A DNA stretch of 38,721 nt from Cyanobacteria bacterium OH_CDB_20 (lineage in GTDB: Bacteria > Cyanobacteriota > Vampirovibrionia > Gastranaerophilales > Gastranaerophilaceae). Of this stretch, positions 8,469-16,199 are shown piece by piece (positions within the stretch are counted from its first letter, which is position 1; the number at the start of each line of letters is the position of its first letter). Both the position numbers and the translations under genes were made by a program. The stretch covers positions 1 to 38,721 of the forward strand of contig JAEZIX010000017.1 in assembly GCA_023415935.1 (NCBI GenBank). Direction: 5' to 3'. A model generated the notes under the pieces. It was given only the letters and a program-made list of their open reading frames with translations. It was not told the DNA's origin and searched no databases.

Positions 8469-8506
8469 ATTTGTTTTGAGTCCGTAAAAAGGTATAGAAT
8501 AGTTAT

Positions 8507-10333
8507 CTAATCTACAACGTAAATATTGCCCTGAGCTTTTATTATTCCTGCTTGAGTTTTGAAATTTTCAAAATTAGTTTTTGCTTCAGGTGATTGATAT
8601 ACAATGTGTGTTTCAGGATCTACATTGTTTTTGAAGTCATTCAAAATAAAAGTTGGAACTCCGTAGAATTTATTCTCAGTAGAGCAGCCTTTATGAGTTG
8701 TCTCGTAAGCAACATCTCTAACTACTTTCATGTATGCTTCAGCTGTTCCTATGTCATCCCAGTAAGCGTTTTGTCCATCAACTCTTTGAAGAGGTAATGT
8801 GTAAACTTTTAGTGGAACGCCCTTAGCGTTTTTGATTTTTCCTTGTTGGCAGAGTTCTGTAATTTTTGGAACAATATCATTGCCAAAGCCTGCTTCATCC
8901 TGCATTTTCTTGATTATTGCAATACATTCTTTTGAGAATAAGTAAATACCAGGATTTGCGTAGTAAGTAGTACCTTTTGGATCTCTTGAGATTTTAGCTG
9001 TTATGTGAGAAGCCATGTTCTTTTTGAATTCTTCCATTTTCTTAGCATATTCGCTGTATGTATTGAAATCTTCGCGATTTGGCTCTTTAGGCGCATTGTT
9101 TATATATTTTGTTTTTTCTGCAAATGAAGAAACTTCGTTGTAATCTCCTTTGAAATCAGATATTCCTAATAAACCTAATGATTGAGCTCTTTCAGCAGGT
9201 ACGGGATAATAAGGAATAATCAATGCTGCATCAGGTATTGATTTTAATGCGTGATATGCTCTAGTGATATCAGCGTTGGTAAAGATATCTGCGTTTAGAA
9301 CTATCATATCTTTGTCGCTAGGAATAGCATTACTGTTTAATGCTTCAGCAATAGCGCCGCCATCTGTTTTATATAAATTTGTATGAATTACGCCGTCGCC
9401 ATCTATTTCATGTGCTTGGCTAAGATAAGTTACAGTATCTTTTCCATCACCTTCTAACACGCCTGCAGCAGCAGCCATGCTCAATGTTGTTCCCATTATT
9501 CTGTAACTTTTATCTGTTGGAAGATAATATGCCGGTTTGTTTAATTTTTCTCTTGTAAGATTGTAGAATCTTTCTCCAAAACCGCCTGCTGGAATAACAA
9601 TTGAAGGTTGTTCTTTTATTACTTCTTCAGCGTATTTGCCTCTTATAACGTCTTTTGTAAATCCACCATTTAGGAATAAATTAATGGTTTCTCTAGTTAC
9701 TTCTTCATTTTTTAATGTAGAAACAGTAATATGACCTTTGAAACTTATACCTTCTGTTGGTTTGACAGGAATTACCCTGTCTCCAGGCAGTTTGAGGTCT
9801 CCTGGCATTAAAATGCTGAAGTTTTTAGAAATTAGTTGTGAACCTGCAAACATCTTTGCTCTTGAACCATTTAGAGCGGGATGTTTCACTGTAAGTTCAG
9901 GCATAAACTTACCTTGTTTATATGTTAATTCAGGTAAATCAGTTCCTTTTTTTACAGTTGCAACAATTAAAGGATAGTCCTCATCGTTTTTAACTGTTAT
10001 TTTAATAGTTTCGTCACCATCTTCTCTGATAACATGAACACCGCTAGGGTTTAATGGTGATAACTTGCCGTCTTTAATCATTGAACTTGCCGGGATATGA
10101 ATATCTTGAGTAGGATTAAGAAGATTAGGAATTCTTATTTCTTCCTTGCCTACGAATAATTTTCTAGGATCTAGTGGACTTGATAGCACTGAACCATAAT
10201 GTTGAGGCATATTGTTTAAATCGATGTCAAATCCCATATTGTCTGGTCTTGAAACACCATTGCCTTTATCAGGGTCTTTAATATCAGCAGACCTGAAACT
10301 AGGAATGCTCCTTTGGATGCATTGTACTCTCAT
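8507..10333 (-). CDS. Nucleotidyltransferase-family protein with long unknown N-terminal region
   Basis: A 608-residue protein in two parts. Residues 1-240 match nothing I recognise and begin with a short 'SIPSFRSAD' motif. Residues 243-545 are a sugar-nucleotide pyrophosphorylase-type fold: the glycine-rich NTP loop 'VIPAGGFGERF' (247-256), the Lys-containing 'REKLNKPAYYLPTD', the metal-binding Asp of 'VLNADIF' (349), a substrate loop 'YYANPGIYLFSK', and 'AYWDDIGTAEAYM' near the end. The family joins NTPs and sugar-1-phosphates. Between the core motifs there is a charged insert (about 405-445). A C-terminal tail (about 546-608) is also unassigned. AGGA stands eight bases before the ATG. It is the first gene of a pair with the Cys-His-Asp enzyme. 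Which sugar it activates cannot be read from sequence, and the altered loop could mean a non-standard substrate. Confidence 0.8.
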   Translation of the reverse strand: MRVQCIQRSIPSFRSADIKDPDKGNGVSRPDNMGFDIDLNNMPQHYGSVLSSPLDPRKLFVGKEEIRIPNLLNPTQDIHIPASSMIKDGKLSPLNPSGVHVIREDGDETIKITVKNDEDYPLIVATVKKGTDLPELTYKQGKFMPELTVKHPALNGSRAKMFAGSQLISKNFSILMPGDLKLPGDRVIPVKPTEGISFKGHITVSTLKNEEVTRETINLFLNGGFTKDVIRGKYAEEVIKEQPSIVIPAGGFGERFYNLTREKLNKPAYYLPTDKSYRIMGTTLSMAAAAGVLEGDGKDTVTYLSQAHEIDGDGVIHTNLYKTDGGAIAEALNSNAIPSDKDMIVLNADIFTNADITRAYHALKSIPDAALIIPYYPVPAERAQSLGLLGISDFKGDYNEVSSFAEKTKYINNAPKEPNREDFNTYSEYAKKMEEFKKNMASHITAKISRDPKGTTYYANPGIYLFSKECIAIIKKMQDEAGFGNDIVPKITELCQQGKIKNAKGVPLKVYTLPLQRVDGQNAYWDDIGTAEAYMKVVRDVAYETTHKGCSTENKFYGVPTFILNDFKNNVDPETHIVYQSPEAKTNFENFKTQAGIIKAQGNIYVVD

Positions 10334-10512
10334 TTATATATTCCTATTTAAATAAACACAGGATTATAATACTCCAAAAAGATTTTTTTGCTATTTTGTG
10401 AAGCTTTGTAACAATAAGTTATATAATCATCCTTTTTATTAAAGCAATCAAAAAAAATGTCGAATACAAAATTACGATAACGAAATAAATAATTAGATTA
10501 GGAGTCTTCAAA
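10334..10512. promoter_or_regulatory. Divergent intergenic region with -10 candidates
   Basis: A-rich gap between divergent genes. A TATAAT at 10422-10427 could serve the 10513 gene, but no good -35 box lies 16-18 bases upstream of it. A second TATAAT on the minus strand (complement of about 10363-10368) could serve the nucleotidyltransferase gene, again without a clear -35. If the first is used, the 10513 mRNA has a leader of roughly 80 bases. Confidence 0.3.
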
Positions 10513-10905
10513 ATGGCAAACAATATTAATCCAATTAACATTAATTCTCAAGCAATTAATTTCGCAGCTATGAAAGCGAAAGAAAAAGAAGCTGGTAAAA
10601 CAGAAGAAGAAGAAAAAAATCCGGCACCTGCACCGTCAGGAAAAAACCTTGACGCAGCTGATGTTCTTGGTTTTATGGCGGCTCAAAGTGTTGATGTTCA
10701 GCCAAAAAAAGCAGACAAAGTACTTGATGTTTCTAAGTATGTTACACCTGAACAAGCAGAAAGAATTGCAGGATTTATTCACGGTTTTGAATCAGAAGTT
10801 GAAAAAGGTTTAAAGGCATTTGATTCAGAGTTTCCAAATTCTGGAATCTCTCAAGAAGAAAAGCTTAACACAGTAGTTACAATGTTTGAAAAAACAAATA
10901 TGTAG
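10513..10905 (+). CDS. Small charged protein of unknown function
   Basis: A 130-residue, Lys- and Glu-rich protein with no signal peptide or membrane segment. The N-terminus is Asn/Ile-rich ('NNINPININSQAINFAAM'), followed by a Glu/Lys run, a Pro-Ala linker ('NPAPAPSG') and a helical C-terminal half. AGGAG stands eight bases before the ATG, and a near-ideal UUCG terminator follows. It looks like a well-expressed single-gene unit. The 'INFAAM' piece may be a variant of the N-terminal 'PSF' motif of neighbours, but that is a weak resemblance. No function can be given. Confidence 0.75.
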   Translation: MANNINPININSQAINFAAMKAKEKEAGKTEEEEKNPAPAPSGKNLDAADVLGFMAAQSVDVQPKKADKVLDVSKYVTPEQAERIAGFIHGFESEVEKGLKAFDSEFPNSGISQEEKLNTVVTMFEKTNM

Positions 10906-10922
10906 TGAAAAAGATGATTAAG

Positions 10923-10944
10923 TAGTAATTTTTTGAAATTACTA
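10923..10944 (+). other. Perfect short hairpin downstream of the 10513 gene
   Basis: A 9-bp perfect stem (10923-10931 with 10936-10944) with a TTTG loop, 17 bases after the stop codon and without a U-tract. It precedes the terminator at 10996 and may protect the mRNA 3' end. Confidence 0.5.
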
Positions 10945-10995
10945 TAGGAAAAATTTTATTCCCTCCGACTCCAAGTTATTGTTTGTTATTTTTAG

Positions 10996-11016
10996 GACCG
11001 TTTCGACGGTCTTTTT
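10996..11016 (+). terminator. Rho-independent terminator with UUCG loop
   Basis: GACCGT (10996-11001), TTCG loop, ACGGTC (11006-11011), then TTTTT. A stable UUCG tetraloop and a U-tract make this a strong terminator for the 10513 gene. Confidence 0.9.
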
Positions 11017-11019
11017 ATT

Positions 11020-11048
11020 TTGATAAAAGTATGTCATAATTATATAAG
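11020..11048 (+). promoter_or_regulatory. Sigma70-type promoter for the 11080 gene
   Basis: TTGATA (11020-11025), a 17-base spacer, then TATAAG (11043-11048), directly after the terminator of the previous gene and about 30 bases before the ATG at 11080. Confidence 0.5.
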
Positions 11049-11079
11049 ATAATATTGTGATTTTAATCCGTAGGTGAAT

Positions 11080-11427
11080 ATGTCTGTGTCTGATATAGTT
11101 GAACTTGAAGCTTCATTGCGCAATTTCGTAATAGATTCTCTTGGTACTAGCGATCAAGGTCTTATTGGAAAGTGCAGAAGTTTAAAACTGGTTTTAGACT
11201 GTTCTGACAGAAACAGGCTCGCTTTCAAAGTTCAAATGGGATGTATGGAGTCTTTGTTTGATATAAAAGACGGTGTAAAACATTCAGGTGCTCTTGGCGG
11301 AGGAGTCGACAGAATTATTCCTAAATGGTTTATGAGAATTGGCGCAAAAGAAAAATTTGCCGTTCTTGTAAGAGACTATATTGCCGCAAATAAAGAAATC
11401 AAAACCGAGAAAGAAATAGAATATTAA
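11080..11427 (+). CDS. Conserved-looking small protein of unknown function
   Basis: A 115-residue protein I do not recognise. It has an N-terminal amphipathic helix, a central part with 'SLKLVLDCSDRNRLAFKVQMG', a glycine run 'GALGGGVDRIIPKWF', and a basic helical end. There is no signal peptide or membrane segment. The ATG at 11080 is preferred over the in-frame GTG at 11074 because AGGTG (11072-11076) lies just before the ATG. It is a single gene with its own promoter. Confidence 0.65.
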   Translation: MSVSDIVELEASLRNFVIDSLGTSDQGLIGKCRSLKLVLDCSDRNRLAFKVQMGCMESLFDIKDGVKHSGALGGGVDRIIPKWFMRIGAKEKFAVLVRDYIAANKEIKTEKEIEY

Positions 11428-11457
11428 CAACCCTTTTTATGTTTTTAAATTTTTTGC

Positions 11458-11542
11458 TATAATAAAAGGACAATAAGCTAATAATGTCCGAATGATTTTT
11501 TGGTAGCAAAGATTGAAAAGGGCATTTACACTAGATTATAAT
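11458..11542 (+). promoter_or_regulatory. nfnA upstream region with promoter
   Basis: The best promoter is TTGAAA (11513-11518), 18 bases, TATAAT (11537-11542), about 35 bases before the nfnA start. A second TATAAT (11458-11463) lies further up and is followed by a weak GGACA...TGTCC hairpin and a T-run (about 11469-11501). That could be a minor promoter with a short attenuated leader. The hairpin is only five base pairs, so this part is weak. Confidence 0.5.
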
Positions 11543-11577
11543 CGTTTGCCTTTAAAAATTTAGAATTGGAGAAAATT

Positions 11578-12426
11578 GTGGGATATAAAATATTATCAAA
11601 AATCGAATTGTGCCCTAATCAGTATGAACTTCAAATTGAAGCACCATATATAACAAGAAATGCTCAGGCTGGGCAATTTATTATATTTAGAGCTGATGAA
11701 GAAGGCGAAAGAGTTCCTTTAACTATTGCAGACGCTGATAAAGAAAAGGGCATTCTTACCATAGTTTATATGGCAGTTGGATATTCTACAAAAAAACTAG
11801 CAGCGCTTGAAGAAGGCGATGAGATATATGATTTGGTAGGTCCTTTAGGAAAACCTACTCACATAGAAAATTATGGTACAGTTGCTTGTGTTGCGGGCGG
11901 GTATGGTGCTGCGCCTTGCTATCTTATTGCTAAAGCTCTTAAAGAAGCAGGTAACAAAGTTTACATGATTATGGGTGCAAGGAATAAAGATTTAATTTTC
12001 TGGGAAGATAAAATGAAGGAAGCCTGTACTGAACTTTTTGTTACAACCGATGATGGTTCTATGGGGACAAAAGGCTTTGTTACAGGTGTTCTTGAAGATA
12101 TAATGTCAAAAGAAGAACTTAACTACGTTATTGCAGTAGGTCCTATGCCTATGATGAGAGCAGTTGCTGAGCTTACAAGAGGTAAAGGTATTAAAACAGA
12201 AGCAAGCATGAATCCTATTATGGTTGATGGTACAGGCATGTGTGGTGCTTGCAGGGTTACAGTTGGAAACGAAATAAAATTTGCATGTGTTGACGGACCT
12301 GATTTTGACGCTCATTTGATTGATTTTGATGAAGTTATAAACAGAACAAGAATATACAAAGATCAAGAACAAAAAAGAGACCAAAATTGTAATCTTTTAA
12401 AGCAAGCTGATAGTATAAAAAAATAG
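11578..12426 (+). CDS. nfnA: NADH-dependent ferredoxin:NADP+ oxidoreductase, small subunit (NfnA-like)
   Basis: FAD and [2Fe-2S] protein of the PyrK/NfnA family. With its partner NfnB (a GltD-like flavoprotein) NfnA interconverts NADH, NADPH and reduced ferredoxin by electron bifurcation. Seen (numbering from the GTG): a flavin-binding beta-barrel with 'ERVPLTIAD', an NAD-binding lobe 'ACVAGGYGAAPCYLIAKAL', and a cluster loop 'VDGTGMCGACRV' with Cys222, Cys225 and Cys237. Asp217 stands where the unusual Asp ligand of NfnA sits, which separates NfnA from PyrK, where all four ligands are Cys. GTG 11578 is chosen because GGAG is six bases upstream; TTG 11566 has none. The usual downstream nfnB gene is absent; a small Cys-rich gene follows after ten bases. 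Confidence 0.85.
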   Translation: MGYKILSKIELCPNQYELQIEAPYITRNAQAGQFIIFRADEEGERVPLTIADADKEKGILTIVYMAVGYSTKKLAALEEGDEIYDLVGPLGKPTHIENYGTVACVAGGYGAAPCYLIAKALKEAGNKVYMIMGARNKDLIFWEDKMKEACTELFVTTDDGSMGTKGFVTGVLEDIMSKEELNYVIAVGPMPMMRAVAELTRGKGIKTEASMNPIMVDGTGMCGACRVTVGNEIKFACVDGPDFDAHLIDFDEVINRTRIYKDQEQKRDQNCNLLKQADSIKK

Positions 12427-12436
12427 GAGACCCAAG

Positions 12437-12613
12437 ATGAGCATTCCGATTTGCCCGATAATGAGTACTGCCGATAATGTTGCAGTTTGCGCGCAAGAAC
12501 AGTGCAACTGGTATATCAAAAATTACAAGGTATGCGCAGTCTTTATGCTTGGGCACGAAGCTGCACTTTCTGTTAAACAAAAACAGTTGCAGATGCAACA
12601 AAAAAGTGAGTAA
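12437..12613 (+). CDS. 58-residue four-cysteine protein, probably metal-binding
   Basis: A short reading frame with a good Shine-Dalgarno site (AGGAG, eight bases before the ATG), ten bases after nfnA, so it is co-transcribed with it. The Cys pattern is Cys6, Cys18, Cys23, Cys33 (C-x11-C-x4-C-x9-C) with 'ICPIMSTADN' at the start and a Gln/Lys-rich tail. Four Cys in 28 residues suggests a zinc or iron-sulfur site. The link to redox metabolism comes from its position after nfnA. The family is not one I can name. Confidence 0.75.
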   Translation: MSIPICPIMSTADNVAVCAQEQCNWYIKNYKVCAVFMLGHEAALSVKQKQLQMQQKSE

Positions 12614-12619
12614 TAGATT

Positions 12620-13321
12620 TTATCTTATTGCAATTTGATTGATTAATATTTTTGCATCATTTACCGGGATAGCGAAACCTATTCCAATGTTTGATTTGTT
12701 GTTATCAGGGTTGAATATGGACTGGCTGATTCCTATTACTTCGCCATGAAGGTTTATAATAGGTCCTCCAGAGCTTCCCGGATTTATCGCAGCATCCGTT
12801 TGAATTTTATTTCTTGCGTAGTCAATTCTTGAAATAATACCTGTTGTTAGAGTTCCTGAGAAACCAAAAGGGTTTCCGATTGCAAGTACTCTTTGTCCTA
12901 CTTTTACTGTCGCAGAATCTCCGAGTGCAATTGTTGGGAGAGGTCTTTTTGGTGTTATTTTAAGGAGTGCTAGGTCGTTACTTTTTCCGATAATAGAAGT
13001 TAGAGCCGCCTGATAAACTTCGCCTTTTGATGTTTTGATTTCTATGCTGGATGCTCTGTCTATTACGTGGGAGCTTGTAAGTATAAGCCCGTTAGATTTT
13101 ATTATGCAACCTGAACCGGAAGACACCCCTTCAGGAATTTCAGCATCTATTGATACAATTGCAGGATTTACCTTTTCGTAAAGGTTTATTGTCTCAGTAT
13201 CTTCACCCTGTATGATAGGTGTGTTTCTTCCAATATAAGAATAAGCGCTTTGAGGGGTGAGTGAAACCCCCATTACTGCAATTAATGCAAATATACAAAC
13301 TCTCTCTAATACATTTTTCAT
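12620..13321 (-). CDS. Exported trypsin-like serine protease without PDZ domain (HtrA/DegP-like)
   Basis: A 233-residue protein with a signal peptide (about 1-28, 'ALIAVMGVSLTPQSAYS') and one S1C protease domain. The triad is complete: His85 in 'LTSSHVID', Asp116 in 'KSNDLALLKI', Ser184 in 'NPGSSGGP'. HtrA/DegP/DegQ proteins carry one or two PDZ domains after this point. Here the chain ends about 50 residues after the catalytic Ser with 'GIGFAIPV', so PDZ domains are absent. A periplasmic protein-quality role is likely, but without PDZ-driven oligomer control. The start is ATG; the Shine-Dalgarno site is weak. It is convergent with the small Cys-rich gene, six bases away. Confidence 0.88.
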   Translation of the reverse strand: MKNVLERVCIFALIAVMGVSLTPQSAYSYIGRNTPIIQGEDTETINLYEKVNPAIVSIDAEIPEGVSSGSGCIIKSNGLILTSSHVIDRASSIEIKTSKGEVYQAALTSIIGKSNDLALLKITPKRPLPTIALGDSATVKVGQRVLAIGNPFGFSGTLTTGIISRIDYARNKIQTDAAINPGSSGGPIINLHGEVIGISQSIFNPDNNKSNIGIGFAIPVNDAKILINQIAIR

Positions 13322-13447
13322 ATTTCTATTAAAAAGCTATTATTAGTCTTTTTCATTGGAAGCAAGTAGTGTCCCTGTAAGATATTAGAATTGTTATTAT
13401 AACTTCAAATTAAAAATAAAAGCCTACATAAAATTTTGAGTTTGAAA

Positions 13448-13459
13448 TATAATTTTAGT
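13448..13459 (+). promoter_or_regulatory. -10 box abutting the glcD-like start codon
   Basis: TATAAT at 13448-13453, then six bases, then ATG at 13460. No Shine-Dalgarno site is present. The -35 region is poor, so this is suggestive of a leaderless mRNA but not strong. Confidence 0.35.
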
Positions 13460-14869
13460 ATGCAAACGTTAGCGCAAAATGTACATAAAAATGAAACTTT
13501 AGTCAGGGCATTGAAAGATATTGTGGGGAAGGCCAATGTGCTTTCTTCTTATGAAGATTGTTATGCTTATTCTTTTGATGCGACAAATGCTACTGACAAT
13601 TTTGGTGTTTGTGATGTTGTTGTTATGCCTTCTTCAACTGATGAAGTTGCTGAAATACTTAAATTTGCAAATAAAAATTCAATCCCCGTTGTTGCAAGGT
13701 GCGCTGGAACAAACCACGTAGGTGCTTGTATCCCTAAGAAAGGCGGAATTGTTGTAAGTTTTGCTAAAATGGATAAAATAATTGAAATAAATAAAGACAA
13801 TCTTACCTGCACAATAGAGCCGGGAGTTGTTGTTGGAGATTTGCAAAAAGAAGTTGAGAAAATTGGGCTTTTTTATCCGCCGGATCCGTCAAATCTTGCA
13901 GTATCAATGATTGGGGGAAGTATTGCGCTATCTTCAGCCGGTTCAAGAACATTCAAATATGGTTCTACAAAAGATTACGTGATTGACTTAGAAGTTGTTT
14001 TAGCCGATGGAAGCATTATCAAAACAGGTTCAAGCTGTGCTAAGAATGTTACGGGCTACAATCTGACTCAGTTATTTGTTGGTTCTGAAGGAACACTGGG
14101 GCTTGTTACCAAAGCTACAGTTAAACTTATTCCAAAACCTGAGGCGACAAGAGTTATGCTTCTTTATTTTAACTCATTAGAGAGTGCTGTTCATCTTGTA
14201 AATGAGGTTATTTCGCATCTTATTATGCCTTCGGTTATTGATTTAATGGATAAAAATACTCTTAAAACTGTTGAAGAGTTTTATCCTTCAGGTCTTTTGA
14301 CGGATAAAGAAGCTGCCATTTTGCTTGAACTTGATGGAAATGAAAATGCTATTAATTCAGATTATGATAAAATTTTAGAGGTTTGTAAGACTTCTGATGT
14401 TGCTGAAATAAGGGTTGCTAATACAAAAGAAGAAGAAGAGAGAATCTGGATTGCAAGAAGAGCTTCTTTTGGAGCAAGTGCAAATCTAGCGCCGCAAGTG
14501 GTCACAGGTGATATTGTTGTCCCTAGAGACAAGATTGTTGAACTTGTCCATGGAATAAAAGAAATATTCTCTAAATATTCTCTAAAATCTTGTATTTTAG
14601 GACATGTAGGAGATGGAAACATCCATCCTAATGTAGCTTTAGACCCTCGAAATAAAGAAGAATTAAACAATTATAATAAAGCAAAAGAAGAAATTTTTGA
14701 CCTTGCAATCGCTCTTGGTGGAACAATTACAGGTGAACATGGAATCGGCTGCGAAAAAGTTAAATATATGCAAAAAGTTTTGTCAAAAGAGACTATTTCT
14801 TATATGAAACAGATTAAAAAGATGTTTGACCCTAAAGGGATTTTAAATCCCGGCAAATTGTTTAATTAA
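13460..14869 (+). CDS. glcD: FAD-linked oxidase, glycolate oxidase GlcD / D-lactate dehydrogenase family
   Basis: Flavoprotein that oxidises a 2-hydroxyacid such as glycolate or D-lactate. Seen: an FAD-binding PCMH domain (about 30-220) with 'CAGTNHVGACIP', 'EPGVVVGDLQKE', 'GLFYPPDPSN', 'GGSIALSSAGSRTFKYG' and 'VGSEGTLGLVT'; then a cap and C-terminal domain with 'GHVGDGNIHP' and 'GEHGIGCEKV'. It ends 'FDPKGILNPGKLF', typical of GlcD-like proteins. At 469 residues it has the family length. No GlcE or GlcF (iron-sulfur) partner is adjacent. ATG 13460 is chosen because a TATAAT lies just before it and the residues upstream (TTG 13436) lack any ribosome site. The physiological substrate cannot be fixed by sequence. 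cutA follows after nine bases. Confidence 0.85.
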   Translation: MQTLAQNVHKNETLVRALKDIVGKANVLSSYEDCYAYSFDATNATDNFGVCDVVVMPSSTDEVAEILKFANKNSIPVVARCAGTNHVGACIPKKGGIVVSFAKMDKIIEINKDNLTCTIEPGVVVGDLQKEVEKIGLFYPPDPSNLAVSMIGGSIALSSAGSRTFKYGSTKDYVIDLEVVLADGSIIKTGSSCAKNVTGYNLTQLFVGSEGTLGLVTKATVKLIPKPEATRVMLLYFNSLESAVHLVNEVISHLIMPSVIDLMDKNTLKTVEEFYPSGLLTDKEAAILLELDGNENAINSDYDKILEVCKTSDVAEIRVANTKEEEERIWIARRASFGASANLAPQVVTGDIVVPRDKIVELVHGIKEIFSKYSLKSCILGHVGDGNIHPNVALDPRNKEELNNYNKAKEEIFDLAIALGGTITGEHGIGCEKVKYMQKVLSKETISYMKQIKKMFDPKGILNPGKLFN

Positions 14870-14878
14870 GGAGAAAAG

Positions 14879-15193
14879 ATGATTTTTTATTTAGTTAACA
14901 CAACAACATCAAACAAAGAAAATGCTGTTAAAATCGCAAAACATCTGATTGAAAATAAACTTGCAGCGTGCGTTAATATTGTTCCAAACGTGACTTCTAT
15001 CTACAGATGGGATGGGAATATTTGCGAAGAACAAGAGTTCTTGCTCAATATCAAAACAAAAGAAGAGCTTTTTAAAAAGGTTAATGAAGCAATTATTTCA
15101 AAACATGAGTATGAACTTCCTGAAATTATTGCAGTTAAAATAGAAAATGGCAGCGATGCTTATTTGAAATGGATTGAGACAGAAACTATATAA
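14879..15193 (+). CDS. cutA: CutA-like divalent-cation tolerance protein
   Basis: A 104-residue protein of the CutA1 family, which forms very stable trimers with a ferredoxin-like fold. Seen: 'VNTTTSNKENAVKIAKHLI', 'KLAACVNIVPNVTSIYRWDG', 'EEQEFLLNIKT' and 'HEYELPEIIAVKI', the order of signature motifs across the family. Length is normal. AGGAG is six bases from the ATG. It belongs to a run with the GlcD-like gene upstream and shares the TAATG stop/start with the next gene. Its molecular role remains uncertain even in model organisms. Confidence 0.93.
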   Translation: MIFYLVNTTTSNKENAVKIAKHLIENKLAACVNIVPNVTSIYRWDGNICEEQEFLLNIKTKEELFKKVNEAIISKHEYELPEIIAVKIENGSDAYLKWIETETI

Positions 15194-16020
15194 TGACTTT
15201 TTGTGTTTTAGAGAATCAGAATAGAATATCCAAAAAAGAGATTGTGAGATTTCTCAAAAGGCTTGGCATTGAAGTAAAAACGTCAACAAAAGCTAGAGGT
15301 CATCAGGGTTTTTTTCTTAAAAATAGAATTGATGTTTCAAATAGGCTTACAGATGAAAGGGCGGCAGAAGTTTTAGTCCACGAATTTGCCCACTACATCA
15401 ATGAAAAAATTGAGGGAAATATTGCAAAAACAGGCGGTTCGCTCGAGGTGCTTTTCCCTGATTTAGATACAAAAACTGTCGAAAAAGAACTTTTAAAAGT
15501 AACTGAATTTGTGGATAAAAACTCAAGACTTTTGACTTTAAAAAAGATGAAAGAAGATATTTCTTCTAAAATTAAGAAATTTCAGGAAGAAATAAAACTT
15601 GAATACCCAGATTTTAAACGTTCTGAAGAGTATAAGCCATTCAAAAAATATTTTAGGCATTCAAACGCAAAATACCTGTTAAAATATGACAGGGTAAAGA
15701 TTGTATCGCCATTTTTGAGAAGAGTTAGCATTCTTTCTGTTAGAGATGTTGAGCAGGATTTTACAGAACTTCCTCCAGCATTAATAAATTATATTAAACT
15801 TCGTTCATACCAAAGAAAGCAAAGTAGGGTTCAAAGAAGGATTTGTAAGTTGAAAGCCTATTACAAAAGACCTTCGGAGCTTTTTGCAAGATTTGTCGAG
15901 TCATTATTTGTCGATAAGACTAAAACAGTTGATTTAGCTCCATTTTCTTCGGGAATATTTTTCAAAAATCTTGAAAATGGCTATTACTATGAACTAAAAG
16001 ACCTTTTCATGTTGTTTTGA
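15193..16020 (+). CDS. Putative zinc metallopeptidase (HExxH) of unknown family
   Basis: A 275-residue protein translationally coupled to cutA (TAATG overlap). It has 'VLVHEFAHYINEK' with His63, Glu64, His67, the zinc-protease signature in a helix. Far downstream 'KRPSELFARFVESLF' supplies Glu229 and Glu236, either of which could be the third zinc ligand, as in other HExxH proteins where 'E..AR..E' closes the site. The middle (about 90-200) is basic and partly coiled. No signal peptide is present, so it should be cytoplasmic. I cannot match it to a named peptidase family; resemblance to the ImmA/IrrE group is limited to the motif. Confidence 0.7.
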   Translation: MTFCVLENQNRISKKEIVRFLKRLGIEVKTSTKARGHQGFFLKNRIDVSNRLTDERAAEVLVHEFAHYINEKIEGNIAKTGGSLEVLFPDLDTKTVEKELLKVTEFVDKNSRLLTLKKMKEDISSKIKKFQEEIKLEYPDFKRSEEYKPFKKYFRHSNAKYLLKYDRVKIVSPFLRRVSILSVRDVEQDFTELPPALINYIKLRSYQRKQSRVQRRICKLKAYYKRPSELFARFVESLFVDKTKTVDLAPFSSGIFFKNLENGYYYELKDLFMLF

Positions 16021-16199
16021 ATGAATCACTATTATATAGCTCTGTCGGGTCAATTTTAAAATAGATATTTGTCGTACGATTTAGGAATTGAACCTTTCAG
16101 GGTGAATCTCGTTTTATAAAGTATAACTTTTTAAAACAGGTGTAGGATTTATAAGTTTGTGATTAATAATATTATTTCATTGTGGGGTTTTACGAAACA

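Noticed and set aside
10422..10427. TATAAT as a definite promoter of the 10513 gene
   Set aside because: No -35 box at a normal distance; kept only as a low-confidence candidate within the intergenic entry.
10955..10980. 'CCCTCCGACTCCA' resembling the 3' end of a tRNA or tmRNA
   Set aside because: No T-arm, acceptor partner or cloverleaf can be drawn around it; the region is the 3' UTR of the 10513 gene.
12335..12601. An 88-codon minus-strand frame over the end of nfnA
   Set aside because: It is antisense to both nfnA and the small four-Cys gene, which has a clear ribosome site and makes better sense of the region.
16021..16199. Gap before the TolC gene with phrases such as 'GGAATTGAACC' that hint at a tRNA
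   Set aside because: No anticodon arm or acceptor stem forms; it probably holds only the promoter of the efflux operon, which I could not place with confidence.
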